From a virus: a DNA stretch of 39,607 bases. Below are positions 19,401-29,446 of this stretch, piece by piece (position 1 is the stretch's first letter; each line of letters begins with the position of its first letter). The position numbers and the translations under genes are program-made. The stretch is taken from positions 1-39,607 of the IMG/VR virus record IMGVR_UViG_3300032282_004450, one strand, 5' to 3'. The notes beneath the pieces are model-generated. The model was not told the origin of the DNA and did no database searches. It worked only from the letters and a program-made list of their open reading frames with translations.

Positions 19401-22400
19401 CAGAGAGTGATTTAACTATATCACCATTTGTTGAAGTAATACCACTAAACACAATACTTGTAATTCCAAGAACTGCATTATCAACAACATTAAAGTTATT
19501 TCCAGTATTATTTTTAGTTGAAGGTGTTTGGAAAATACTATTAATGAATACTATTCCATTTCCACCTGTTGATCCAATACCAGTAGTGTTGAATCCATTG
19601 AGGGTTAGAATATAAGTTTGACCAATCCCAGTAAATGTTTCCGAAATATTATCATAAAGTGTATTTGTAGTATAATCTTTTCTTAGGAATACTCTTCCAG
19701 TAAAACTTGATTTTGGTTGTTCTAAGTTACTTGTATCTCGAACGGTAACAGCATTTCCTCTAGGTGCTTCAGTAAACCAAATCTTATTACCTACAATGTT
19801 ATAAGACCCTCTATAAAGTTGTATTGGCGAATCATTAACATGAATTGTTGCTGCTGTACCTGCATATCCTCTTTGAGTTTCAAGGACGTAATAAGTTCCC
19901 AATCCACTAATTGGCGATCCGCTAGTTGTACCTAAACCAACCGAAATAACTTTAACAAATTCATCATCGATCTTCAATAAATCACCTGGTTTCATTGAAG
20001 AGATGCCACTAACTGAGAATAATGTATTTCCTGCACCAATTCCATACTTTGTTCCAACTTCTTGGGGACTAGAAATAGTGAGGAAATTATCTATCTCTTG
20101 ACTGAATACAGTATCTGCCCATGGTGAATATTGTCTTATTGAATAAGTTGGATCAATTGCACTGGAATAACCAACAACTGAATTTGTGTTATATTTTAAT
20201 TGATAATTTAATAAAGAATAAGAAATAGGTGCCTGTACAACACTATCAATTGTAAGAAGTGACCTCTCAAGTTTTTTGGTCATTTCCAATTTATGGGAAT
20301 TACCGAGACCAAAAGATGTAAAGGTTACATAAATTCCCGCTTGTGCATATTCCCTTCTGGTTGCTAATTTAAAATTACTATTATCCAATTTAATTGGATA
20401 GACTCTTGGTGGAAGGAAATCAGTTACAACTCCAGTGTAGCTAAGAGTTGCGCCTATACCAACAGCGGTTACTCCAGTTCCTAAGAAAGTAGTGTCTGGT
20501 TTATAAATTAATTCCTCAGCAGTTTGGAAGAAATGATCTGGTATAGTAAATGTTCCAGTTACTGGATTGAATTGTATTGGATTGGAAGGGTTGAAAGATT
20601 TTTCAAAAATTGGAATACCTTGATAATTAGCATCAAAATCTAGTTTATTAATTCTTCTCGCATTTAATCCATTATATGGTGTTAAACTAAATTCTTCTTG
20701 TAAAGTTCCATAATTTAAATTAGGTGGTTCATTTAAATAATCCGCATCAAGGTAGAATACTTCTGCAAATGATTTAATTTCAACAATTCCACTACCCAAA
20801 TTGGAATTTGGATAGAAAATGAGACTGTTGGTTGTAATATCGGTGTTTGCACCAAAAGTTCCAATTCCAGAGGTTGAACCAATTGATAAAATTGGATATT
20901 GGGTTAAGAATGTCTCATCTCCATTACTCAAGTATAGCAATTGGTGCAATTCACTACTGGATCCGACACTTAACTGTACTTTTGCTTTAAATGCTGCTAC
21001 TTCAGTTTTTATATAAGATATAATTGTAGTACCAAATCCAACTACACCATTTGATAATGTAGTAGCATATTTTGTTTCATATTTTGCACTTCTTTCGAGA
21101 CCATCTAATTGACCAGGTACTTGGAATCTAAATGTTCCTATACCAACAGAACTAGGACCAAATCCTACAAATTTACTATTAACAACAACAGTATGGGGAG
21201 AATCGTTATTAAACGTTAATGAAAGAATGCCAGAGGATACTGATGAACTAAATGTACCAATATAATTGTTTGAAAAATTATTTGTTAATGAGCTAGTATC
21301 ATAGAAATACTGAGACATATATGTATCTTGCCCATCATATATCGCATATAGTTCAACATAATCCATATCGTTAGTTACAGTATCCATTACTTGAATGGTT
21401 CCATGGAAAGCTCTATAATTTTCTGTAGTAGCAATTGATACTACAGAAGTTGTAACTCCAGGAGAAACATAACTAGAAGAACCAGTAAGTTTAACTAAAC
21501 CAACACTTGTGCTCCCAATACCAATAGAATTATTTGGAAATCCACTCTTAATACATTTAATATCATAATCTTCATTATATGGATCGAGTGGATCAAATCT
21601 CAAACTAATAGTTAATAATGTATCATCGACATATCCATCGATATCAGCAACTCTAATAATATTATCATTTACAGTTGCTCTTTGTAGGGTAAAGACATTG
21701 TAGTCTTGATCTACAAGGATCACAAGATCTTCTATTTGAAATCTACTCTTACTTGTATTTGCAATTTGAATTAAGAAAGTACTAAAATTATCTGGAAGTT
21801 GGTATGTTGTTAAATCTGCATATCCAACAGCTGGAGCATCATTATTTGTAAAGAGATTTGCAATATCATCTAGTTGAAGAACTCTATTTGTATTACATTG
21901 AATATAATTCGAAAGTTTTCTATTTTTTAATTTGACAAATTTTGATTTCGAATTTTCGGTATTAACATCTAATCCAAAATCAAGATTATTAATGGTATCA
22001 ACTCTATTTTCATTTAAGATATCGTAAATAATTGATGATCCATCTGTCGATCCAATACCAGTTCTTGTTGAGGATATTACCTCAGTATCTGAGAAGTTCT
22101 TCAGTCCACTTGAATGGACCAAAGAATTTACTGCAGTTATTGACTTATCAAATGTAATAGGACTCTTAATTGTATAAGAGAGATTTTGGAAATAATCATT
22201 ATCCGATAAAGATTGTCCATCATCATCTAATACTCCAACTTTATCATTCCATGAATAATTACTTCTTGTTGAATATTCGGTCTCAAATCTTCCCAATCTA
22301 TTGTCTATTTTTGTAATAGATGCTGTAGATCCAGATACTACACCTCTTACTTTTTCACCAACTGAAAGTTGATAAGAACCAATAAGTTTAAGTGTAATTG

Positions 22401-25400
22401 AATCATATTCAGTTACAACTAAATCTCTATTAATAAATCCAGATCCTGTATTTGTCTCTAGTTGTTCACCAAGAATAAATGGTGATTGTTCCTGGATAAC
22501 CTCAAATTCTGGATAATTTGTCTTTTTAATAATTGATGCAAATGAATCTTGTACAGTTTTTGCAACACCTGGATTTGTTGTTAAAGAAGATAAACTAAAT
22601 TCAACTTTTGCTGGAATTGTATTCTGATAATTTGTTACTGTAAAGAACTTATATTCATAATCTGTTGAATTAAATCCAGTTCCTGATGTCCCATCTTTTT
22701 TAATTCCCTCAACAAATATTTCATCACCAACCTTAAGAACATCAGTACCAAATCCCAAAACTGGAGTAGTTAAATAGCAAGTAACAATTCCAATTTGTGA
22801 ACTTTCCATAGTGGAAATTGTCACACCATTTGAATTATTAGTAGCATAAATCTTACAAGTCTCAGAAGGAAGACCTTGGGGACTTTTTACTACATCAACT
22901 CTTGTAATACCACTGGATGATAAAATTGGATCAAGTAAATAATCCTCTGCCAATGATTTGGTTTCTGGATTAAACACAACCAATGATGGTTTAGACGTAT
23001 AATTGCTACCACCATAAGTTGGTTTAACACTAACAATTTTATTTGAAGATTTAATAAAAATTACAGAAGCAACTTTTGCCGTTGGTCTTAGAGTTTTATC
23101 ACAAGAATATTCAAATCCTTCATTAATGATTCTGACATCTTTTATTCTTCCAACAGAATCTGATTTTGGTATAATATAAGCACCAGATCCATTAGTACTA
23201 GTAATACTAGTAACTATTGGTAGTTTATCATAATTTAATCCTCTAGATAAAACTTTTATTTTATCAATTCCACCAGATTCGGTGTTAGAAGTTGTTGTAT
23301 ATGTAATAGTTTCACAATCAGTATTAAGATACTCTAATCTTTCTGGACTTCCTTTTAATAAAATTGTAAATGATGTAGATCCAACACCAGATACTGGTCT
23401 TACGCCATTATAAAGACTATCAATAAATGTAATTTGTGAGTAATAATTTACATCTTTATCTGCAGTGCTAATGAATCCACCCTTTTCAAGGGTATAATAT
23501 AAAATGGGAGGCATTCCCTCAAAATATGAAACAGTAACTGAAGCATTTGTACTTATACCTATGCTACCAATTCCAGTTATCGAGAAATTGCCAGTATTCC
23601 CGATAGATATAAATTCATTTTTAAAATCAGTATCTGTAAATAGTTTAAACTTATATCCAGATAAAGAAGAATCTGAAAGGTTAAATTTTAAGTTATTATT
23701 TTTTGTTACAACAATTTTTGGATTTATAAGAGCAATTTCTTGAGAAGATCCACCAGTTCCAGCTATACTTACAATAGTTGGTGGATACTTTACAGAATCA
23801 TAATGAGTTTCGCATAAAGATATGTTATTATCATCAACTTTATAAACATAATATGATCCTGTTGCGAGTCCACTTGCAACTAGGTTTGCTCTGTAAGAAA
23901 CTTTATCACCCGTTTGTAGATTATGCCCCTGAAGGTTTATAGTATTTGTTACGTTACTAACAACATAAGAACTAAACCCTATGGGATTAACTAGAAGTTT
24001 TTCATTAGAAAGATCATATTTTACATTAATAGATCCAGAAGTTCCAATACCAACTGTAATATTAGGTTTAATATTTAAATCAATTAAATCTCCTATTTTA
24101 AGATTATGGGTTGTTGAAATTGAAACTGTTGATCCTACTTTTTGAACCTGTGATAAATTCTGTGAATATAAAGATGTTATGGAATAATCAAATCTATTTG
24201 TTCCAGCATCTACTATAAAGAATAAAGGATCTGAAGATCTGGTTGTTTTTATTCCGATAGAATTTTTACTTCTATTAGAAATATAAACCACTTGTGAGTC
24301 TGAAGATGGATCTGGTAAGAAGAATGTTTCACCAACCCCTGTTTTTGATACTTTTAATGCTGTGGCACCAATTCCAGTTGGTTTGGTAAATAAAACCTCT
24401 TGATTATCAACGAATGGATGTCCCTGGTCAAAGAAAATAGTTCTTGTCTCTATACTTCTAATTAATGGAGAAGTTGCAGTTGTTCCAATCCCAATATAGT
24501 TTAACCCATCAAAAGTATATCTAACTGTAGTTCCGACTCCTACAAGAGTACCAAGTCCAACTGTTTCTACTGGATTGAAGAAAACTTTTTTGTTTACATA
24601 AGATTCAAAAGAATTTGCATTTACAGAAACAATAAACGAATCTGGTAAATACTCAACATTAGTAGTCGCTGTATAAGCAGTTCCAGAAACGCTTCTTAAA
24701 ACTCTGAGAGATCCTCTACCACGTAAAATATCTCTGATACCAAAAATTTCTCCAGAAATTTTAATACTGCTTCCTATTGAAACTTCACTAGGAATATTGG
24801 AAACGTAAATATCAGTTATAATTCCAGCGATATTATTTGATGGAATATCTTTTGCCAATGAAGCTCTAAAGGAAGTGACTCCAATTTTATAACTTCCATT
24901 TATATAACTTAAATTTGTCGATACACCAGTAATTGTTACTAAGTCATCATTAAGTAAGTCATGATATGGTAAGATTGTAACTTTTACTGTTTTGCCATCT
25001 TGCCAAGTTAAAATTGAATTATTATAATTTTGTACTGTTGTAGTTATTTTTGAAATATTGTTACCTTTAACGCTATAAACTTCTGCATTAAGTCCAGATC
25101 CAGATGTATTATCACTAAAATTAAGGACATCACCAACTTTATACTTTGATCCAACATCTAAAATTGTGAAATCTTCAATCGTTCCTTTTTCAGCAGAATC
25201 TACAATCGTTTTTTGATTTATTATTTCAGTAGACTCAACAAGAAAATCGTTATCAGCATACTCTTCATTAACATTATAAGGAAGTGTATTTCTTATTAAA
25301 TCTGAATTATTAAAGTCAAAACTTTGATCTAGGTTTTTATTATCATCGATAAACGAATTTCTAAATTTATTGCCAACAAAATATGGAAAAACTGGTTGTA

Positions 25401-28400
25401 GAGAGGCACCACTTGTAGTAATTCCAGCAAAATAGGCGTATGTACCATTTGGAAATTCTGGAGTTTTACCAAATCTTCCATTTGAACTATCAAGATCTCC
25501 AGAATTTGTAAAAATATAATCATCAATGAAAAATCCAGATGCAAAATCTTTTGGTCTATCATAAACAGCACCTGGATTAATAGTATAACCAGGAGTTAAA
25601 AGTTTTGTAACACCACTACCATCAACATTTTGAGGATCTACATACCCATATGAACCATAAATTGGATTTCCATCATAAGCCCATCCAATTAATGGTGAGT
25701 GAGTCCCAGTTAAATCACTAGTGTCATTAAACGTTGATCTAACAGAATCAAAATAACCACTTACGCAATATTGTAGTGAATCACTTCCTACCAGAACTTC
25801 ACTACCAAATCTATAGTTATTATTTACAGTTAGAGACCTAACACCAATATCAATAAAGGCTTTTTTACCGGTACTCTTTACCTTGATAATCGTAGATTCT
25901 TGGGAGTATCCAACACCACCATTTATAATAACAACATCTACAATTTTTTTATTTCTTCTTACAGCTCTTAAAATTGCTCCACTACCTTCTCCAGTAACTT
26001 CTAAATCTGGATCAGAATAATAATTTTTTCCACCATATTGAATTTGTACAGCATATATTGATCCATTAAGAATTAATGGCCTTAATTCTGCACCTTCCCC
26101 AGAATCAATTGAAATTTCTGGTTTTTTGTGAAGGTTTAGAATTGATGAACCATAGTTTGTGCCTTTTTCATATAAGTAAGCATCTATTATTGACCCCCTT
26201 ACAACTGGAGTTGCAGTAATTATTCCAACTGGAGCACTATTGATGCCAATAGAATAACGAATATTTAAATTAATTTCTGGGTATGAAAAATACTGATATC
26301 CGGTTCCCTTGGATTCAAATTTAATATATTTTTGTCTAGCATAATCCGAAGTATTTGTTCCACCTATTCCAGCATTTACAATTCTAAATGAATTTGAATC
26401 ATTTACTAATACTTGATAATAAAAAGAACTATTCAGTCCAGAAATTGGTGCTGTCTCATAATTATATTTTATAAGTTCACCACTGGAGAATCCATGATTT
26501 GGAAAATTAACTGTATGATTTGTTGTTAAAATTCCAGATGGGTTGACAATTAATTTTCTATTAGTGTATCCACTTCCACCATCAATAACTTTAATTGAAG
26601 TTAATGTATTTTTTGTATTGATTGTGGTAAAGAAATGAGTACCATTTGTATTAATGGTTGTAAATCCTACAGTATTAATGCCTGAATTATATTCAAGTAA
26701 TGATGGATATAGTTGAACTGTTCTGCTGTTTATTATTTTAGCAAAATAAGACTTTTGTTCTTGCAAATAATTTCCAGTATTTGTATTTGATCCTAAGTAA
26801 GTTCCAATTCCAATAGCAGGATTTCCATTTTTATGATAAATTATTTCTTCACCATTTTTAAAGTTGTGAATGGTTTTGAATGTAATTGTATCATTTGTAA
26901 TGTCAATTCCACCATAATTAGTTGTAATTCTACCATCAAAATAAATTGTTCTAGATCTTTTTTCAATTACAGGTTGTAAAACCGCCCCAGATCCATTTCC
27001 TCCAGATACTGCAGCAGAAACAACAATATCTAAATCAAAATCTTGGGGATCAATGTAAATTTTCTTTAAAGATCCTTGTAAAACTGGTTGTATATAAGCA
27101 GTGCTTCCAATACCAGAACTGACTGTAATTGCTGGTGGATTAATAACATCATAATCTTCGCCTTGATTTACGACTTTTACGTAATCAAGAGGTCCTGAAT
27201 ATATTTTATCTGTTGATTTATAATTGCAAATTTCAACACCATTTAACAACATACCAACGGAACCAGGAATAGTTTCGTTACCTATTGCAAAACTATTTTG
27301 TCCTTCTGTTGGAAATTTTCTAAGAATTTTTTGTGGTGATATGTGCTTGTTTTTTTGAACTGCCAGAATAAAACTTTGCTTTCCAATAGAAATTTGTGGA
27401 ATTTCAAATTCAAAATAATTGTCAGTTGGGAGGAAAGAAAGAGAAGGATAAAGTTTTATTGAATTTGATGAGACAACCTTTACATAGTATTCACCTTCTT
27501 GAAGACCTGGAATTGGATTAGATGTTGGTCTATAATAAATTTTATCTCCAGTTAAAAATGGTACTTGAGTAAATCCTTTGGAATAATTTTCCGATCCAGA
27601 TGAAAAATCAAATACAATAGTAGAATATTTTTGAGTGTTATTATTTTTATCTTGGATATAAGTACTATTAGCCTCTGGAATTATAATTTCAAAGACATTT
27701 TTAGTGATTGTGTATGAAGGTAATGAATTAGATGCAACATATAAGTATCCATTATTATCATCATAAACATTTTGGATGTCACAAATTATATTATTACCAT
27801 AACGTATATCAGTACCTGTGCTTTTTGCCTTTTTGAGTTTTCTTCTTATATCTAATTCACTTCCATAGTATGATTTTGTTGGATCAGTTGGATCAAATGC
27901 TTGATCATTAAGATCTAATAGATTTGCTACATTAATTACTAATCCACTTATACCAGTAACAGTTGCAATTGTTGTTGGAGAAGAAACAACAATATTAGTT
28001 CCCCTTTTTAAAACTTCTATTTGATCTCCAGATTTTAGAGTGGATGGATCAATATTTGTTTTAGATGTAAATGATCCAGATGAGTAACTTACATAATATC
28101 TGGAACTAGTATTATAAATCCAACTATTTGCTAACTTTTCTTTAAATGTTTTATTTGTCTCTGGATTTGGAATTTTTTTACCAATTTCTGATAATAAGAT
28201 CTCTTCTCCTTCCTTACAAAGAGAGACATTATTTAAATTGGTAAATCTGTTTAGGACACCAGTAATTCTAAATTCAACTTTTTTATTTAAATTTCCATCT
28301 TCATAACCATAATAAGTCTCATCAGAACGAATGTCACTAGTTGAGGTTATTGTGGATGTAATATTAGAACATCCTAAAAATTGATTAATAGTTTTTTCTA

Positions 28401-29445
28401 CATATGTTATTTCATTATCACCACTATAAAGCACTCCAGATTCTGGGAATCCAATAGTTGAATCAACACTAATAAATGAAGATCCAATGGAAACGTTCTC
28501 AACTACTTTTGTCTTGGGTGTAATTACAAAATTACCCTGGATTTCATCAGACTCATTAAATCCAACATAAAGAGAAATTTTATAGTAAAGTTTATTATTT
28601 CTTGATATAGTCTCTACTTCAGATACAGATGCGTTTGTATTATAATCTGTTGATTTTCTGATCGTTTGACCAACTAACTTATTTGGATCTCCAGATATTC
28701 TTTCTACAACAATTACTTGTCTTCTAATGAAATTAGATGCAGATGGTTTGAACAGGAAGCTTTCAAGGTCAATTACTTTTGGTTTTACGCCATAAAGAAT
28801 CGAGAAAAGAATTCTAAACGATTCATTTGTTCCCTTAGACTTATAAAAGTCTTTTGCTTGCTTAATAAAATTACCTACTTTTAGCTCTGGAACAAACTCA
28901 TAATCCTCTAGTCCAGGTGCTAGACTGAATTTTAATTTTTTATAAAATTCTTTTAAGAATAAAGAACTTAAATTAGTTACTTCAGTTTTTGCAGTGTGAC
29001 TTGCAGATTGGGTCTCGGTGAAAACTAATTGATTCTGTGAAGAATCATCATAATAACTGGTTATTCCACTAAATCCACGGATACAACCAGTAAATGTGTT
29101 GGTTGTAATTCCAGTATATGTGATTATCTCATTATCAATTTTTAATAAACCATATGCTGGGGGAAATCCCTTAGTCGAAGTAACTGTAACTATTCCAGAA
29201 GACGAAGAAATACTATTAGATAGAGATGTTACTCCTACAATGACTTCTGGAAGTAAATTATCTAATTTTAAATATTGATCTAAATTTTCCGCAATATCAG
29301 TCGGCCCGCCCTGATACTCCTGAGAAATATAATATTGCTTTAAAAATTCAGAGGTCTTTGGGCTTTCATCTAAAATAAATTCTGGTAATTGATTTTCAAT
29401 GATTTGTTGAACTTTGACCCTAGCATCAAAACCAGTTTGTATCAT
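16453..29445 (-). CDS. 7: Giant baseplate wedge protein gp7 (4330 aa)
   Basis: The N-terminus is typical of cyanophage gp7: IENQLPEFILDESPKTSEFL, then FLKQYYISQEYQGGPTDIAE, and a later block KVGNFIKQAKDFYKSKGTNE (about residues 210-230). gp7 is the large wedge protein that links the baseplate hub to the periphery and fibres. At 4330 aa it is about four times T4 gp7 (1032 aa), and the uninterrupted frame takes up a third of the window. Most of the length is beta-rich repeat: many GxGYxxxPxxxI units and many HxLxxGDxVxY-like units. A Cys-containing helical segment (NQNCIEDVVTVLECICYNLK) lies in the C-terminal fifth. It starts one base after the gp6 stop. No frameshift was seen. Confidence 0.92.
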   Translation of the reverse strand: MIQTGFDARVKVQQIIENQLPEFILDESPKTSEFLKQYYISQEYQGGPTDIAENLDQYLKLDNLLPEVIVGVTSLSNSISSSSGIVTVTSTKGFPPAYGLLKIDNEIITYTGITTNTFTGCIRGFSGITSYYDDSSQNQLVFTETQSASHTAKTEVTNLSSLFLKEFYKKLKFSLAPGLEDYEFVPELKVGNFIKQAKDFYKSKGTNESFRILFSILYGVKPKVIDLESFLFKPSASNFIRRQVIVVERISGDPNKLVGQTIRKSTDYNTNASVSEVETISRNNKLYYKISLYVGFNESDEIQGNFVITPKTKVVENVSIGSSFISVDSTIGFPESGVLYSGDNEITYVEKTINQFLGCSNITSTITSTSDIRSDETYYGYEDGNLNKKVEFRITGVLNRFTNLNNVSLCKEGEEILLSEIGKKIPNPETNKTFKEKLANSWIYNTSSRYYVSYSSGSFTSKTNIDPSTLKSGDQIEVLKRGTNIVVSSPTTIATVTGISGLVINVANLLDLNDQAFDPTDPTKSYYGSELDIRRKLKKAKSTGTDIRYGNNIICDIQNVYDDNNGYLYVASNSLPSYTITKNVFEIIIPEANSTYIQDKNNNTQKYSTIVFDFSSGSENYSKGFTQVPFLTGDKIYYRPTSNPIPGLQEGEYYVKVVSSNSIKLYPSLSFLPTDNYFEFEIPQISIGKQSFILAVQKNKHISPQKILRKFPTEGQNSFAIGNETIPGSVGMLLNGVEICNYKSTDKIYSGPLDYVKVVNQGEDYDVINPPAITVSSGIGSTAYIQPVLQGSLKKIYIDPQDFDLDIVVSAAVSGGNGSGAVLQPVIEKRSRTIYFDGRITTNYGGIDITNDTITFKTIHNFKNGEEIIYHKNGNPAIGIGTYLGSNTNTGNYLQEQKSYFAKIINSRTVQLYPSLLEYNSGINTVGFTTINTNGTHFFTTINTKNTLTSIKVIDGGSGYTNRKLIVNPSGILTTNHTVNFPNHGFSSGELIKYNYETAPISGLNSSFYYQVLVNDSNSFRIVNAGIGGTNTSDYARQKYIKFESKGTGYQYFSYPEINLNIRYSIGINSAPVGIITATPVVRGSIIDAYLYEKGTNYGSSILNLHKKPEISIDSGEGAELRPLILNGSIYAVQIQYGGKNYYSDPDLEVTGEGSGAILRAVRRNKKIVDVVIINGGVGYSQESTIIKVKSTGKKAFIDIGVRSLTVNNNYRFGSEVLVGSDSLQYCVSGYFDSVRSTFNDTSDLTGTHSPLIGWAYDGNPIYGSYGYVDPQNVDGSGVTKLLTPGYTINPGAVYDRPKDFASGFFIDDYIFTNSGDLDSSNGRFGKTPEFPNGTYAYFAGITTSGASLQPVFPYFVGNKFRNSFIDDNKNLDQSFDFNNSDLIRNTLPYNVNEEYADNDFLVESTEIINQKTIVDSAEKGTIEDFTILDVGSKYKVGDVLNFSDNTSGSGLNAEVYSVKGNNISKITTTVQNYNNSILTWQDGKTVKVTILPYHDLLNDDLVTITGVSTNLSYINGSYKIGVTSFRASLAKDIPSNNIAGIITDIYVSNIPSEVSIGSSIKISGEIFGIRDILRGRGSLRVLRSVSGTAYTATTNVEYLPDSFIVSVNANSFESYVNKKVFFNPVETVGLGTLVGVGTTVRYTFDGLNYIGIGTTATSPLIRSIETRTIFFDQGHPFVDNQEVLFTKPTGIGATALKVSKTGVGETFFLPDPSSDSQVVYISNRSKNSIGIKTTRSSDPLFFIVDAGTNRFDYSITSLYSQNLSQVQKVGSTVSISTTHNLKIGDLIDLNIKPNITVGIGTSGSINVKYDLSNEKLLVNPIGFSSYVVSNVTNTINLQGHNLQTGDKVSYRANLVASGLATGSYYVYKVDDNNISLCETHYDSVKYPPTIVSIAGTGGSSQEIALINPKIVVTKNNNLKFNLSDSSLSGYKFKLFTDTDFKNEFISIGNTGNFSITGIGSIGISTNASVTVSYFEGMPPILYYTLEKGGFISTADKDVNYYSQITFIDSLYNGVRPVSGVGSTSFTILLKGSPERLEYLNTDCETITYTTTSNTESGGIDKIKVLSRGLNYDKLPIVTSITSTNGSGAYIIPKSDSVGRIKDVRIINEGFEYSCDKTLRPTAKVASVIFIKSSNKIVSVKPTYGGSNYTSKPSLVVFNPETKSLAEDYLLDPILSSSGITRVDVVKSPQGLPSETCKIYATNNSNGVTISTMESSQIGIVTCYLTTPVLGFGTDVLKVGDEIFVEGIKKDGTSGTGFNSTDYEYKFFTVTNYQNTIPAKVEFSLSSLTTNPGVAKTVQDSFASIIKKTNYPEFEVIQEQSPFILGEQLETNTGSGFINRDLVVTEYDSITLKLIGSYQLSVGEKVRGVVSGSTASITKIDNRLGRFETEYSTRSNYSWNDKVGVLDDDGQSLSDNDYFQNLSYTIKSPITFDKSITAVNSLVHSSGLKNFSDTEVISSTRTGIGSTDGSSIIYDILNENRVDTINNLDFGLDVNTENSKSKFVKLKNRKLSNYIQCNTNRVLQLDDIANLFTNNDAPAVGYADLTTYQLPDNFSTFLIQIANTSKSRFQIEDLVILVDQDYNVFTLQRATVNDNIIRVADIDGYVDDTLLTISLRFDPLDPYNEDYDIKCIKSGFPNNSIGIGSTSVGLVKLTGSSSYVSPGVTTSVVSIATTENYRAFHGTIQVMDTVTNDMDYVELYAIYDGQDTYMSQYFYDTSSLTNNFSNNYIGTFSSSVSSGILSLTFNNDSPHTVVVNSKFVGFGPSSVGIGTFRFQVPGQLDGLERSAKYETKYATTLSNGVVGFGTTIISYIKTEVAAFKAKVQLSVGSSSELHQLLYLSNGDETFLTQYPILSIGSTSGIGTFGANTDITTNSLIFYPNSNLGSGIVEIKSFAEVFYLDADYLNEPPNLNYGTLQEEFSLTPYNGLNARRINKLDFDANYQGIPIFEKSFNPSNPIQFNPVTGTFTIPDHFFQTAEELIYKPDTTFLGTGVTAVGIGATLSYTGVVTDFLPPRVYPIKLDNSNFKLATRREYAQAGIYVTFTSFGLGNSHKLEMTKKLERSLLTIDSVVQAPISYSLLNYQLKYNTNSVVGYSSAIDPTYSIRQYSPWADTVFSQEIDNFLTISSPQEVGTKYGIGAGNTLFSVSGISSMKPGDLLKIDDEFVKVISVGLGTTSGSPISGLGTYYVLETQRGYAGTAATIHVNDSPIQLYRGSYNIVGNKIWFTEAPRGNAVTVRDTSNLEQPKSSFTGRVFLRKDYTTNTLYDNISETFTGIGQTYILTLNGFNTTGIGSTGGNGIVFINSIFQTPSTKNNTGNNFNVVDNAVLGITSIVFSGITSTNGDIVKSLSDVTQNQLPRGGLIVSLGSSLGRGYAPLVGVGSTAIEIKLTGGSISSIGFSTNFVVGVAVTGAIGVTTNSITGILTNSISVGQEILAIGVVTNGTYITSIGIGSITINSNSTNSVGIATTFTFRSETVFGSGYFGNVSIGISDSTGSGAVILGRVGAGGSIAGFVIQNGGTGYTNPYAQVAPPSYENLPIIGISRLSTGSTTDTGVGLAMNVTVGPSLADITPISGRNADASNLILANKQLIAEVAVGRMLAAYPSFSIPGGNQNCIEDVVTVLECICYNLKYGGNSRVYDAAKIYIDNNYLAGEEEQSIYAFVEARNMAIQAMRNQTITIDSYSSLTQYFDFTIEGDISGIPGVYQTGCDPTDFTGSCDCSDVASAISSFVGIVTYAIGTDTLVITRTGVAATIYDVESFKITRPGYGFQRGDVFKPVGLVTAKGLSAPLEEFKLTVLDTFTDSFAAWQFGEMDYIDSIKSLQDGNRTRFPLYYNSQLLSFETDPNNQDSAAIDLGPVLLIFVNGIVQAHGDTYQFDGGSSFTFKDPPLPEDNIAIFFYRGSRDVDSALVTVKETIKKGDTIQLFKSPLVTGVGIVSTTTPGITTTQDPRIVIDLSSSDKLETGTYTGYGIDEKYSKPLSWTKQKIDRILNGEIVSKSRDAIETQVYPTAKIIKSVNIYDQEIFVDDAKFFNYEEDTTAAYVSPLLPITINSVNLTMFFDKVDPVSAAMTATVSAAGTISALTITNPGSGYTGTTLSIGIARPKTIGVGIGSTAFGTVSISNGSITSPVITFPGFGYTTAPRVIVPYPAPIYEKMTGASLVQGFSGIITGIGTTSGSGANPLALKFFLNVTSPNSFPSGLSTGYPIYIYDTTVGSGVTSIEGGDTAVVGVGTTYLNNIYIIKSISYSAIGATNAVIECNVLSTTNITGIGTTTGQFAGRFSWGRISGISRGTNPVSIGITGLTVDSGLSTFPVIQRRGYGLRDIGALKKDLG

Positions 29446-29446
29446 A

